64,000 bases of DNA, taken from the NCBI RefSeq assembly GCF_026212465.1, contig NC_080050.1, positions 32,484,070-32,548,069 of the forward strand. Reading direction: 5' to 3'. The first letter of the stretch is position 1; each line of letters begins with the position of its first letter. The stretch is from Amaranthus tricolor. Its lineage: Eukaryota; Streptophyta; Magnoliopsida; Caryophyllales; Amaranthaceae. The notes beneath the pieces are model-generated. The model did no database searches, had not been told where the DNA came from, and was given only the letters and a program-made list of their open reading frames with translations. Position numbers and translations under genes: made by a program. This document shows, piece by piece, positions 35,843 through 48,138 of the stretch.

Positions 35843-37605
35843 TGAAGTACAAGCTTTATTTGTATTATTAGTGTTCAGTGTGTCTACCTAGCCAGTAGTC
35901 ATCATGTATAAAGAGCTGTTCTATAAATGAACTTCCTTTGGCAAATTGTCTTGGTCAAAAAATTGGCTTGTATAGTTGTTGTACTTGTGTTATTTCCTAT
36001 ATGTTTATCATTTACTTCTTTATGATGATAGTTTTGCAATAAGTTTTGGGGTTCAAACCTTTGTTAGAATTTAAGAAATTGTTCTGGGCAATCCAAATAA
36101 GGATAAGTATTAACTCACGAACTTAAAGAAAAGGACGTTTACTCATTATTATTATCATACTCAATGTATCTCGCTCGTAGAAACTATGATCAGGATAAAC
36201 TATACCTTAATGAGGATGCAACTAAAGACAACTAAAGAATTTTTTGCTCGAGAAAGACATGTAAAGAAAAACAAAGCTAGACAAGATAATTAGTAATAAG
36301 GCTAAGAACTTTACTAAAAAAAGCTAATCAATAATCCTCAAAAGTTACTCATTAAGTTTATAAAGTGATATACTCTCTTACTCTTACTGCATAGAAAACT
36401 CTCTTACTCTTAGTGCATAGAAATTGTAATTGCTTCCTCTTACTCTTCAAATTCACCTAATTACATAGCACATAAAGTCGTAAATATTCTCAATTTATCA
36501 CACAATTTTCTAGCAAATCATTGAAAAAAAACCCTTTAATTTTAGATTGCATGAATTTATTTTGTGATCCACTATTTACTCAGCCACACAATCTAAATAT
36601 TGAGATCATATATATACCAATGATATTGTATGGACTGTGCTAGGGGACCTAGGCTAGATGATCTTGATATTTATCATCATATTTTTGTAGGAAAGGGTTT
36701 AATTAATTTTAATTTTTACCTATTTCTACTTTTTAGCATTTTCAAACTTGCAATTGCTAGATTTGTTTCTCAGGTTATAAAGATTCATCAATGACATTAT
36801 TCAATTCATCATAAATTTGATTTTTGTTGGATTTACCTCAATTTAAACCCAACCTTATTAGAAACAATGAAAGCAAAAATGTTTGTGATTGTGTGAAAGA
36901 TAAGGTGTATGAGAATCACTTTAAATAATTTGAGGTTAAGAGTAGAAAATGAGGGTGAGTTTTGAAATAGATTAAGCAGAAATTAATTTATATGAAATGA
37001 AACCCAAATATCTTAATTGTATCATCAATTACTTGACTAATTTATAATTTATAATTCTAAATGACTTAAACATTAAAGTGTTCAACTTAAATATGTACTC
37101 CTAAACAAGCTTAAATATTTTGTTTATTTGAGTTCATTTATTAAGTTAATATTATATTTGAGCTTAACTTTTGGTTAAATTTGAACATGAATTGTTCACT
37201 AACTTATCTAGTAATTGTGATCTATATTTAGTAATCCTAAATATTACGAGAAATTGAATATGAAAAGTAAAAAATTCAAAATTTAATCTAAATTTTCAAA
37301 CCCTGCATAAATCAACTCAAGTCGAAAATAAATTAGAATTTTTATAAATGAAATAAATCAGATAATTAACTGTGTTGATTTTGAGCCGGATCACTGTCGT
37401 CAAATTCAAACCATTCTCAGTCGGATTCGGGTCAAATAAAAAATTGACATCTACATCTTCATACATAAAAAAGCTAAAATTAGCCTATCCCAAAAATAGA
37501 AAAACAAAAGTGAGCCTCTAGTCCAGATTCTAGAAGAAAAAAGAAGGAAAACCGGGCTGGACCGGATAAAGGTGGTGGTTAGGGTAGTTTAGGAAGAGAA
37601 GGCAG
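35843..37605. other. Intergenic region between thioredoxin-like and Alba genes
   Basis: The first 200 bases are probably the 3' UTR of the thioredoxin-like gene. The middle (36100-37450) is AT-rich with no gene or complete element recognised. The last part leads into the Alba promoter. Confidence 0.55.
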
Positions 37606-37613
37606 TATAAAAG
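37606..37613 (+). promoter_or_regulatory. TATA box of the Alba gene
   Basis: TATAAAAG lies about 280 bp upstream of the Alba start codon. An acceptor TTTTGCAG at 37873-37880, just 7 bases before the ATG, implies a spliced 5' UTR, so the larger distance is expected. Confidence 0.6.
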
Positions 37614-37698
37614 CAACAGCAGGAGCCAGTTAGCAGTTTTAGGGCGTAAAAGAACATACAAAGCCGAAGGATAGGGCTCCTCCTTCTTCCTGCTGTTT

Positions 37699-37706
37699 TT
37701 AGGGTT
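37699..37706 (-). promoter_or_regulatory. Telo-box in the Alba 5' leader
   Basis: On the minus strand the sequence is AACCCTAA, the telo-box frequent near transcription starts of plant genes for translation and other housekeeping functions. The same motif is in the RPN3 leader at 48526-48533. Assigned by motif and location only. Confidence 0.35.
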
Positions 37707-37887
37707 AACTTTGGTCCAGATTTCTAGGTTTTTTTCTCAGATTTGTGCTTCTTTTCTTCGATTTACCTTTCGTTTTGCACCGATTATTCAAATCTTTGAT
37801 TTCTCATCTTGTTATCGTTTAATTTGAGGATGAAAACTTGATTGTTTTGATTTTGATTTTGATTTTTCTGATTTTTGCAGAGAGAAA

Positions 37888-40800
37888 ATGGAACAGTACG
37901 TAAAGGTCGAGAAGCCTAAAGTTGAAACACCTATAGATGAGAATGAGATTCGCATTACTAGTCAAGGAAGAATGCGCAACTATATTACCTATGCTATGAC
38001 TCTTCTTCAGGTCCTTTTTGTTAATTTTTCTATTTTTAACAATTAATAGATTTTTTTTCATTGTAAACATTATTTAGAATTGTTGTTTGTATTTTTTTTC
38101 GTTGTTTGTGCTATTGAGTGGAAATAAATCGGTGCTTCAATGCTTGAATTTCATTAATGGGAAGCTTGCTAAAGTAGTCTGTGTTATCTTAATCTTATTT
38201 GCTGATTTAATTTGTTATTCTCCTTATTTTTTTTCTATTTTTACAACTTGTTGGCATTTATTTCATTTAAACATTATTTCAATTTGTCGTTTGGATTTAA
38301 TTTCGTCTCCTGTGTTGTTGCGTGGGAAGAAATAGGTGTTTTGATGCTTGAATTTCATTGATGGGAAACTAGCAAAAGTAGTCTTGTGTTATGTTCATTT
38401 AATTTTCTTCGCTAATTAAAGGTGAATGAATTAGTGAATAATCTGTTTATGCTTCAGTTGTTTAATCCTATTTTGTCTCTCAGTAGTTGTGGTTTTTTGT
38501 GCTTTATTGAAAAGACATGGTGTTTGGCACTAGGAGAATGTGACTTGTGAGACTTTAAGATGAGACTTTTAAGTTGAGGCTTTGAAGATAAAAAAGTCTC
38601 ATGCCTTGTTTGTCAAGGTTGCGATTTGGAAGAAATTCATAAAATGAAAGTCTGAACTCAATTACCTACCCTCCCCTAAGACATTTGTCTTGGGGACTTT
38701 CACCCTTTTTAGTCCCATTCCCTATTTCCATTCCCTTTAAACAAACAAAGACTTGGCCTATTTTGGAGAAAAAGTCCCATTCCCTCCCTTAAATCCCACA
38801 GAGTACTATTTTAAGAGGTGTATGCAATTATAGGAGAATGGTGGGTTTAAGTTTTCACTTGTGTACACTGATGTTAAGTATATATTCTATATTCATTATA
38901 ATGTGAGCAATGATTTTGTTGAGGTTTGGCTTGGCAGTGAACTATAGGGTAAAGTGATGAATATGAGAGAAGAGAATGCAAGTGATGATGGCAAAGGGCA
39001 AGTTGGTGGGAGGCAGAGGGTTAGTTAGTTTAGCCATACACTTGCATAAGTAAATTAAGGGTGATTTCGTGAGAGCTTAATTATATTAAGTAAACTATTA
39101 TATTATTTTTATGAGGCATGTAAAACTATTATTTTTGTAAGAATGCGGCAATGTAAAAGAATGGAGTGTTTATATCTTTGCTTGTGAATGTTAGTATTAA
39201 GGGGGCGTTTGGTTGGGGGTATTAAGGAAAGGGAAAGGGAATGGAAATACCCCATTCCCTTTGATGTTGTTTGGTTCGCAGTTAGAATCATTCCCTTTCC
39301 CCATATTAAGGTTTTGGATTACCTAAAATGAGGTAATCCTCATTCCCTCCCTCCCCCTCCACTTTCCCATTCCATTCCCTTCCCCACAGCTGCTGCCTTC
39401 CCTTTCTCACTCGCGCCTCCTTCCTCACCATATTTCTCCTTCCTCGCGCCTCCATCCTTCCTGAACTGCGACGGCTGGGTTGATTTGGCCGGTGCTGGCG
39501 GCGGCTGCTCGGTTGAGGCTACGACGATGAGACAAGGAACAGATAAAGAGATTTGAAACTTGAAATAAAAACAAAACTTGAATTGAAGGTGGGTTGATTT
39601 GGTGGTGGGCCGTCGGCGTTGATGGGTCTGGTGGTCTTGATTTCACGTTCACCTGTTCACGGAAGCAGCAGTAGCAGCCAGTAGTGGCTTTGCGAAGTGC
39701 GAATAGGCGAACAACGAACTGATTCGCTCAGTGAACATCAGTGAGGGGTGGCGACTGATTTCACGTTCACCTGTTCACGCCTCGTTCATCTTCCTCAACT
39801 TCTCTTCTCTTCTTCTCAATCTCGATTTTGCTGCCTCCATTCTTCTTCGTGTTCTTGTTGAATCTGTGTTGTACCACCATTGATGAAAGCCTGCGTTTTT
39901 GATTCTTGTTGTAATTTCGTTTCTGTTGCGTTTTTGATTTTTGATGAATTGGATTTGTAGGATGAATTGGATTTCTGGGTTGTTCTACATAGATTTCTGT
40001 ACCGCCATTGATGAACATCGTTTTGTTGTTCGAGTGAATTGAAGTTCTTCGCCATTGTTTTGTTCCTTTTCTGGGTTGTTCCTAATCTCTGTTGAAAGGG
40101 AATCAATTAATCCAACTTGAACCAAACAGTCACAAAGGGATTGATTCCGTTTCCTAAACACAACCAAACGACTAGGCTAAATTAGGGGAATCCATTCCTT
40201 TCTCCTTCATTCCCTTTCCTCATTCCATTCCGATTCCCTTGTGCGAACCAAACGCCCCCTAAGTATATTTGATATAAATAGAGATGAGATTACTTTTTGG
40301 TGGAGCTTGGGGACTATGTGCTTCCTGTGGTGAGTTGTAGTGCAATGGGGTAATTAGTGAAATGATGGACTAGAGAGGTTAAGATTAGTGTAGAAATGAG
40401 AAGTCCGTAGAGAAACTGTAATGTTGTGACTTGTGACCCTCTTAACCTCACTTAGGCACTGATTTTAATTGATTGAGCTCTTGTCACCAACTAAGTCAGT
40501 TGTAAATCATAATGATAATGCAATCATCAACTTGTACATTGTTCTTCTTATCCAGTTACTTCAATTACTTGATTCATGAGGTAAAGATCTGGAAAAACTT
40601 TTGAATATTAATTTAAGACCCGATTTGTAAATGGTCTACAAACAAATTTGGGGTTAGGTTAGCTAGCTATGTCATGTTGTGTCTGTGCTATTTCAAGACT
40701 GTTTCTCGTGTAGCTCATGTAATGCTTCTTAATTCATCATAATATCTTATTGTGTGGTACTCTGCTTTTAAGAACTTATTGAGGTGTTAAAAGGTTTGTG

Positions 40801-43423
40801 ATTGGCATTTTGTCAACATATGGATTGCCCTTTTTGGCTTTCTCTTTATTGATGTCTGTCTGAAAGTATACTATAAAGCTTATGCCTTTATCAAATTGTC
40901 TTCTCATCTATCCTGTCCTGTCATCTATTCAGGAGAAAGGTTCTGATGAAATTGTGTTCAAGGCCATGGGAAGAGCAATCAACAAGACTGTGACGATTGT
41001 GGAGCTTATTAAGGTATTTATTGTTCTATACATTGTCATTTTTTTGTTCTTTTCTTTACTTAACCTGTTCTGATGATCATTTTGGCATTTTTTAATCACT
41101 ACAGAGAAGAATAGTTGGTTTGCATCAGATCACAACAATTGGGTCCACTGGTATCACTGATACATGGGAGCCAATAGAGGAAGGCCTTCATCCGTAAGAA
41201 TTTTTTCAATCTGTAGAATTATTGTGTCCACCTTTTCGTTTGCTTTGGGTTAATATTGAAGTTGCTGGTTACTCAAGTACTATGATAATTTTGCTTTGTC
41301 CTTATCACCTGTGCTCTAACATTTATGATTATTATTGCAGTATTGAAACCACAAGGCATGTGTCAATGATAACTATAACTCTTTCAAAGAAAGAAAAGGA
41401 CACATCAGCTATTGGGTGAGTTTATATTTGCTATTTTATAAGGATTTCTATTATTATAGGGTAGTTTGAGATGTAGTAACAACAAAGCTGGCATAATCAA
41501 AATTTTCTATTGGCTGTTTTATTTTCTGTGGAGGTCCTTAAGCTTGGTGTTGCGTACAGTATCAATGAGTTTGGTTGGTTTATTGACAAAAGATACTACC
41601 TGATTTGTTTCTAAAGGTTTAACTGGTGTTGGTTTATTGACCTTCAACTCCTTTACCTTCTTTTCCTGTGTGCTGGGAGAAGTCAGGAGTTAAATGAAGA
41701 GTTTTAGGCTTTGGCGTTGTATATTTCTTTGGAAGTTGTAATCTTATTTTTATACTCTTATGAAGTTATGAAGCCACTCAAGATGATGCATTTTCTCTAA
41801 TTGCATTCATTTGTGGATTGCTGGGTCTTTCGGGGACAATTTAATGATTCTCAAGTTTTTAGAATAATAAGGCTTGGGTGATTAAGGGTCTGCATATCTT
41901 GGTTATTTAATTAATCAATCTCCTGCTGTAGACTTATTTCAATGTTATGTACTGTAGGTACCAGCCTCCATTGCCTGCTGATCAAGTGAAAGCATCAAAT
42001 GATTATGAATATGATGGAGGTATTGTTCGTCTAGCATGCTTTGATCGTCCAAGTCTTTTTACAGAATCCCTAATTTTTATTTCCTCCTAATACGTTCAGA
42101 TGGCTCTCCAAATGCTCGAGGTAGGGGTCGTGGTGGTAGAGGACGGGGAAGGGGAAGAGGTCCAGCAGGTCTGTATTGTTGCATCCTCTTATATGTCCAA
42201 CAGCTTTTTTCTGACTTCTTGATTATATACTTAATTTTATTAGGAATGCCGGTTTTGTGAAAGCAGTGAAGTTCTTTCTTGAGGGCTATTTTGACTGTAT
42301 TTTAAGTTATATTTTCCTGTTTAGGAACTAGTTATGTTTACGTTTTTATCTGTTGTCCCTTCCAGTTTTTATATAGTAGTCTTCGACACAGCACCTCTTG
42401 GAAACTTAATGACAACAATTTATTTCAGGCAATGGCTTTATGTCTGCTGACTATGAGGATGGAGGCTGGGATCAGAGCAGAGGTTATCCCAGGGGTAGGG
42501 GCAGAGGCAGAGGTCGTGGCTTCCGTGGTCGTGGACGTGGAGGCTACAATTATGGTCCTATGATTGACCCTCAGCAAAATGCAGGAGGTTACAATCGAGG
42601 ACCACCTGCTCCAGGCCGGGGTAAAATCTCACTTGTCATTTTTATTGTTTTATTGTATGGCTCTGAAGTAAAGCGTATAAGCTTAGGATAATTAAATAGA
42701 TTAATTGGTTCTCTTATTCTGCAATGGAACCTAGGCATTGATGGTGCCAGATCTAATTACTTTAACCCGTCCGATATGTGGTTTTAAGCCTGTGTATGTT
42801 CATGAATTCCTGTCCTGAGAGCAATCTTCATTAATTCATTTGTTGCATTATGCACACGAAGCATACTGAGAGTGTATGCATGTTGACATTTTGAACTCTA
42901 GGTTGAAAACCTTGGTAGAAACTTCTTCCATGTACACACGTTCATGCCCGAGGGATTGCTGGTAGTAAATGGTGGATGGTAATAAAAATTTAATGTAATT
43001 TAGCTAGAAATACTACTTCGCAAGGTTTATGATCTCATGCTTATCCTATTCTAATTATTATTCTTCATAAATCCATTCCGATATGCAAAATTAGTATAAA
43101 CTGATGAAGGAAATTTATGAAGAAAAAGACGTTTGAGGGTGAAGCGTCAATGTTCATTACCATAGCAAGTACACAAGACTTTTTATGAATATATTAAAAT
43201 TAAAACCTAAACTCATTCTTATTATCACTAATTAATACCAACAATCAAACTCCCGTAAGAGCACTAATGATAGGAAACACCTTTTGCTGCTTCCAATGCT
43301 TATTCCTTGTACTATACTGCAGGTCGTGGCCGTGGAAGGGGAGGAGGTCGTGGAAGGGGTGGTGGCCGTGGTGGACGCTTCAACGGCCCTGCTCAGGCGG
43401 CCACAACTGCCGGTGTTGCATAA
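37888..43423 (+). CDS. Alba-domain DNA/RNA-binding protein with RGG tail, eight exons
   Basis: Exons 37888-38010, 40933-41013, 41105-41193, 41341-41415, 41958-42019, 42100-42168, 42429-42620 and 43323-43423 splice in phase into 195 residues. The Alba fold (about residues 18-115; ITSQGRMRNYITYA, then AMGRAINKTVTIVELIKRRI and HVSMITITLSK) binds nucleic acids as dimers, in eukaryotes mainly RNA. The C-terminal third (from about 135) is an RGG/RG-rich tail encoded by exons 6 to 8, suited to RNA binding and condensate formation and a likely arginine-methylation target. Exons 6 (69 nt) and 7 (192 nt) both start and end in phase 1, so skipping either keeps the frame and changes the number of RGG boxes. 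Intron 1 (2.92 kb) holds a Harbinger-like element and a Tourist-like fragment. It resembles Arabidopsis At1g20220/At1g76010 (from memory). Confidence 0.95.
38603..38752. mobile_element. Tourist-like MITE fragment in Alba intron 1
   Basis: The left end reads GCCTTGTTTGTCAAGG; the right end, reverse-complemented, reads GTCTTTGTTTGTTTAAAGG. CTTTGTTTG-type ends and an interior of AGTCCCATTCCC motifs fit Tourist-like elements, but no TWA target duplication was found. Confidence 0.4.
39201..40259. mobile_element. PIF/Harbinger-type non-autonomous element in Alba intron 1
   Basis: The 1,059-bp element has perfect 14-bp inverted ends GGGGGCGTTTGGTT and is flanked by TAA on both sides (39198-39200 and 40260-40262), the 3-bp duplication of the PIF/Harbinger superfamily. 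The interior is much richer in GC than the intron around it (39410-39800) and contains a 23-bp direct repeat at 39638-39660 and 39756-39778, beginning TGATTTCACGTTCACC. No transposase is legible. Antisense open frames inside (39425-40167) are short and unrecognised; the GC-rich core could be captured host sequence. Confidence 0.85.
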
Positions 43424-43757
43424 AATGCTCTTCCTTTGAACAGGAAAAGCAGGGGTTTTGTTTTAAAGTGTGAAATGCCTGCTTCGTCTCTATGTTTGAC
43501 TTTGGTCTTTTTTGTTTTTTTCTCAATTAATTGTACTTTTTAGGACACTATGAATGTGTATCATTTATAGACTAGTTTAGATCATAAAGTTTCTTGTAGC
43601 CCTACTTAGTTGGGCAATTTTTTTTCCCTTTAGAATTTAGGTTGAGTTTCTTTGGCGTAATTGTAAGTCATTCTTCCTTTACATTGGCGAGCAGTGCATT
43701 CTTTTATTTGTTTTTCTTACTTTGTAAACCCCTCCGCTTGCTAGCTTACTAAAATAA

Positions 43758-43795
<38 letters not shown>

Positions 43796-44650
43796 CACTT
43801 TAAAATCCATTTGCTATAAAAAAAAAACTCCATAAAATGATGAATTTTACCGAGTTAAAGGCTTTATGCGACTGAGGTGACGAGTTTTGAATATTGGTGG
43901 AGGATTGAAGTGAGGCTAGTGGTGGTTCTAGGTGCCTTTCAACTCCAGCATGTGAGGCCAGAGCTGAGAGCACATAATTTCAAAAATACTATTCATTGTA
44001 TGAGTGCCCGTAGATTTGATTTTTTTTTTCTGGTTCTGCCACTGAGTGTGATATGATTAAGTTGGTTGATAGATGAGTGGATGTTGATTTCTCTTCTATC
44101 AATCACATTACTAGGCCAACGATGATGTAAACTTCTCATTACTCAAGAGAAAAAGTTCTAAAGCAAGTCGAGCTTGATCCCCTAGTGCAAATATAATAGA
44201 TGATATGTATTATGTTTTTAAAGTAAGTCGTACAATAATCTATCACTTTAGTGCTAATAAATGATTTTTAACCAAGTACTAGGTGAATTTAAGTGATAAG
44301 TAAATAACAAAAATCAGTTTTTTTTTTTGACCTTTAGTTGCAAATATCATGTATAACTTTACATAAATGTGAAATAAACATAATTTAAGGAAGCATTTTA
44401 ACACCATAGTTTATTATATTTCAAATCCAATATCTTTAAATTATTGACCAGTCGAAATATGAGTCATATTTTATTGTTCTATGAAAAATCCTGAAAACAT
44501 AATAAAATTGCAGGAAAATAATAGTTCAAATTAGTGTGTTTATTGGCTTATATGCTTCATTTTCATAATATTTCTTACCTCATTTACGGGTGTCTTGGTA
44601 TAAATTTATGGACGAAGATTGTGATAAAGGATAGTACAACAACATCTGAA
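43424..44650. other. Alba 3' flank and spacer
   Basis: The first few hundred bases are probably the Alba 3' UTR. An (AT)n tract follows at 43761-43792. No gene is supported. Confidence 0.55.
43761..43792. repeat. (AT)n microsatellite
   Basis: Sixteen AT units in a row. Confidence 0.95.
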
Positions 44651-44771
44651 GAAGGCTTTTCGATGGTCGCAGCTAAGGTTTGCAGCACCAACCATGAAAT
44701 CAACCTCTATAGAGTACTAATCATCAGTAGTTATTGCTGCAAACCCTTGCTGTGACCGTCGATAGGCCTTC
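44651..44771. repeat. Inverted repeat able to form a 121-nt hairpin
   Basis: A 37-bp arm (44651-44687, starting GAAGGCTTTTCGATGG) is matched by its inverted copy at 44735-44771 (31 of 37 positions pair, mismatches spread out) around a 47-base loop. Size, arm length and scattered mismatches resemble a young plant miRNA precursor, but a small foldback transposon is equally possible. It is not near a recognised gene. Neither arm matches a conserved plant miRNA that I recognise. Confidence 0.6.
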
Positions 44772-46237
44772 TTTTTTTGAACCGGAAAGAGGGTGCAATC
44801 ATATTAGCACTAATGCTTCTAATCGCATCAAAACTCTCTAGATGAATGGGTTGGGACAATACGTGTCCTCCTAATAAGTTCTCGTGTTGTACTCCTCTGA
44901 GTTTACTTCATAAATAAAATATGAGAGGAGAAAGTAATTGGATGCTCAGAGGAGAAAGTAATTGGATGCTCCCCCATTGCTCTGGTTATGTATGTCTTCT
45001 ACTTTACTTCTATCCCTATTTATAGAAGGGATAGAAAAGAAAACAAACTTATGAAATGGGTTATTATTGGCGCCCTTTTAAAAGTCAATTATAAGGTAAG
45101 ATTTTTATTATTGTTAATAAGGTAAGATTTAGACAAACTTTTAAGCTCACGCTAACTAAGTTAGTAAGTTACGTGGATTTGCGAAATCTATTTAATAATA
45201 TCAAGGTAATGTATATACTTTTATAAAATAATAACTTTAACATGTTTACATATATTTTTTTAGAAAATTATAACATAGTAAAAACTTAATAATACAGATA
45301 AAATATTCAGATTAATCTGTCTACATATATTTTATTAAATAATGTTACAACATCAAATTTTAATAATCTCTTACAAATGAATATCCAACATGTAAAGATG
45401 TCAAATTTGGTTGTGAATTAGTTGTCATCCATTAATATTGGCTCTAAAGTTTTTAACAAGTCCACAGAGATTAATTAGAAAATTATCCAATAAATAATAT
45501 TGCTTTACGATGTTGGTTGTGACGCAAATTACAATAAGCAACAGTATGCCAACCAAGTCACAACGAAAGATGACATCTATACGCTTTGGAGATCGAATCC
45601 TTCGTAGAAAAATATATGAAGTATTCGAATTTGATGCTATAATATTGTTTAATTGGTAAATTATCTACTTTTTTTAGACAGATAAATTATATTTATTATC
45701 ATTGAGTTGAATCCTATTATTTTTTTATATCTATTAATAATAGATAGTTTATCCGATAAATATGTAGTCAAACTTATTAATAATTTCTATTTAGAAATTA
45801 AATTAGTAAAATTTATGTAATTAAGTCAATAGTTACAAGTTAAGACTAGTTGACGAATATAATATTATAATTAATGTCACTTAAATCTGGGTTTTAAGTA
45901 ACTGCTCACTTTATTCCTGCTATGTACTGAAAAAAACGAAGAAGAGTCTTCAAAGCTAAATTAATGCATAAATTTGTACTTTATATATGGTTTTTGTCAA
46001 TAAAAATTAGCATACATAATTGTTTCCTTTCGCATGAAGAGTGAAATTTCTATTCCATACAAGTGATAATAATTTAATTTATAAAAGTATTGTAAATGAT
46101 ATTCATATTATCATTCTTTATTTTTGATAAATTGATTTGTTTTTGTTAAATTATGGTTAAAATTTTTGGATGATAATTTTCTGTTTTTTCCAAATGTAAT
46201 GCATAAGATTATTGTTGTCAAAATGGTGATCCAGATC
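44772..46237. other. AT-rich intergenic DNA
   Basis: No gene or complete element was recognised. A short tandem duplication, GAGGAGAAAGTAATTGGATGCTC-like, lies near 44923-44970. Confidence 0.5.
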
Positions 46238-46390
46238 GTAGAATCGTACGATTCTACAATTCAGATCGGACCCAATGACTAGGATTATTAGTGGAATCGA
46301 AATCAGGTAGGATCGTAGGTGGGATCGTTAGAATCGGCTAGGATCGACTAGGATCGTTGGTAAGATCAGTAGGATTGGGTAAGATCGTTC
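46238..46390. repeat. GATCG-motif cluster with a 20-bp perfect palindrome
   Basis: GTAGAATCGTACGATTCTAC (46238-46257) is a perfect palindrome. The following 130 bp contain about ten ATCG motifs in GGATCG/GAATCG contexts at irregular spacing. It resembles the end of a transposon with subterminal repeats. No element boundary was fixed. Confidence 0.55.
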
Positions 46391-46493
46391 AAAACCACTA
46401 ATTTGATTTTTTTTGCTAGTATCTTTGTTCTTTTTTGCTTACTATGGTTCATTATTGTACTCTTTAGTGTATGTGCTCATTATATATTATGTG

Positions 46494-46701
<208 letters not shown>

Positions 46702-47040
46702 TGTCATTTTGTTAAGAATAGAGAAAAAAATGGCATTAAAAAAGTAAGATGTGTATGTATTTTAAAATTAAAATAAAATCTTAAAAATACATGGGTTATT
46801 ATTGCTTTTTTATATTGAAAATGATCAAATAATAAACATAGACATAATACAAATTGTTAATTCTGTAAATTTGTAGGATCGTAAGTTATGAATTATGATA
46901 TATTATACCTTAAGTTATGAATTGCTTTGTTAATTCGAAAGGTAATAAGTTATGAATTATGATATATTATACCTTAACGATTTATTTGATATACGATGTC
47001 AAAAAATATTTAAAGGAGTGAAATTTTGGTAAAATATTTG
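46702..47040. other. AT-rich spacer
   Basis: TTATGAATTATGATATATTATACCTTAA occurs twice as a direct repeat (about 46885-46912 and 46949-46976). Nothing else is recognised. Confidence 0.45.
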
Positions 47041-47355
47041 CAGTCCGTTTGGTAGGTAGTAATAAACGATGGTAATGGAAATGAAAAACTAGTGTAATTT
47101 TAGTTAAAAAATCTCTTGGCTACCTTGATGGCCATGCTTGTTCAACTCCAATCATTTCATTTTCTTCATAAAATACATTCCAATGCATTACCATTGGGAG
47201 GGGTGCTATTATGCAGTAATGGAAATTTGTAAACAAAAAAATTATTTTGTGATGAAAGTTTCATTACCATGAAAATGATATGGAACTTTTAATGAAATTT
47301 TACACTATAAATCATTTCCATTACCACTATTTAATACCACTAACGAAACGGGCTG
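47041..47355. mobile_element. MITE with CAGYCCGTTT ends
   Basis: The left end is CAGTCCGTTTGGTAGGTAG; the right end, reverse-complemented, is CAGCCCGTTTCGTTAGTGG, followed by matching TAATAAA/TATTAAA. The interior carries GCTTGTTCAACTCCAA and ATTACCATTG motifs. A diverged copy follows directly at 47356-47656. The target duplication is not clear. Confidence 0.6.
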
Positions 47356-47656
47356 TTAAAAGAAGTAAAATTTTAGTAATTTTGATGGAGTATCTTATGT
47401 AAAAATTTAGGCTCATTCTTGTTCAACTCCAAGGATTTTGATAATATAGATTTCCTTCTATTACAACTTTGAAAGAGTGTTATTATATAATAAATAAAAA
47501 TTTGAGAAGGAAAACACATTTTCAGCATGAAGTTTTATTCCCATATAAGGATGGCATGCTAGCAACTCATCTCAAAATTAAAAAAGTACTTTTATTTAAT
47601 AAATTACACATAATTTTTTCTATTAGTACTATAAATAACTGGTAAGCAAACAGACT
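47356..47656. mobile_element. Diverged second copy of the preceding MITE
   Basis: The order of blocks AGTAAAATTTTAGTAATTTTG, CATTCTTGTTCAACTCCAA, GTGTTATTATATAATA and GTACTATAAATAACTGGTAAG parallels the first copy, ending in CAAACAGACTA, a worn version of its terminus. The left terminus is missing, which suggests a nested or tandem insertion. Confidence 0.5.
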
Positions 47657-47811
47657 ATAAAAATTTTATATCAGCACTAATTACATAATAAAAATTGACA
47701 TATAATTGAGAATTTTTATTAGCAAACTATGTGTCTATCAATATAATTAACATTTTAATATTTTTCTTTTTCAATCTATAACCCTAATCACAATAGATAT
47801 CATTTTGGAGT

Positions 47812-48138
47812 GAGGCAGTGTCATGTCGACTTACACTTAAAAAATGACCCATTAGGCCCGCCATTACACAACACGAGCACATCGACAATGCCACGGGCCA
47901 CAACACAAAATAGTTATGAAATGATAGGCCGTGCCAACGGGTCGTATATGCAGACATGTGTGTTGTATTAATCTCATAAAATGATAACCGTGACATTTGT
48001 GGCTCACTGAGGCGATTGACAAAATTGTAGCCCGTATTGTGCCAAGCTATGAGCGGGCCGTGCTCGTGTTTGCCATAAACGATTCCTACCCGTGCTGCCT
48101 TGCGTGCCGGCCCGACCTCTTAGTCTGTTACCCATTTC
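47812..48138. mobile_element. GC-richer element remnant with GGGCCGTGC motifs
   Basis: This island in AT-rich DNA has motifs such as GCCACGGGCC, GGGCCGTGC and GGCCCGACCTC and ends TTACCCATTTCTA. Similar composition marks the ends of the hAT element at 9575-10289, so a hAT-like origin is possible. No termini or target duplication were proven. Confidence 0.35.

Noticed and set aside
39425..40167. Antisense open frames inside the Harbinger-type element
   Set aside because: Short, overlapping in different frames and without a recognisable domain; kept only as a hint of possible captured sequence.
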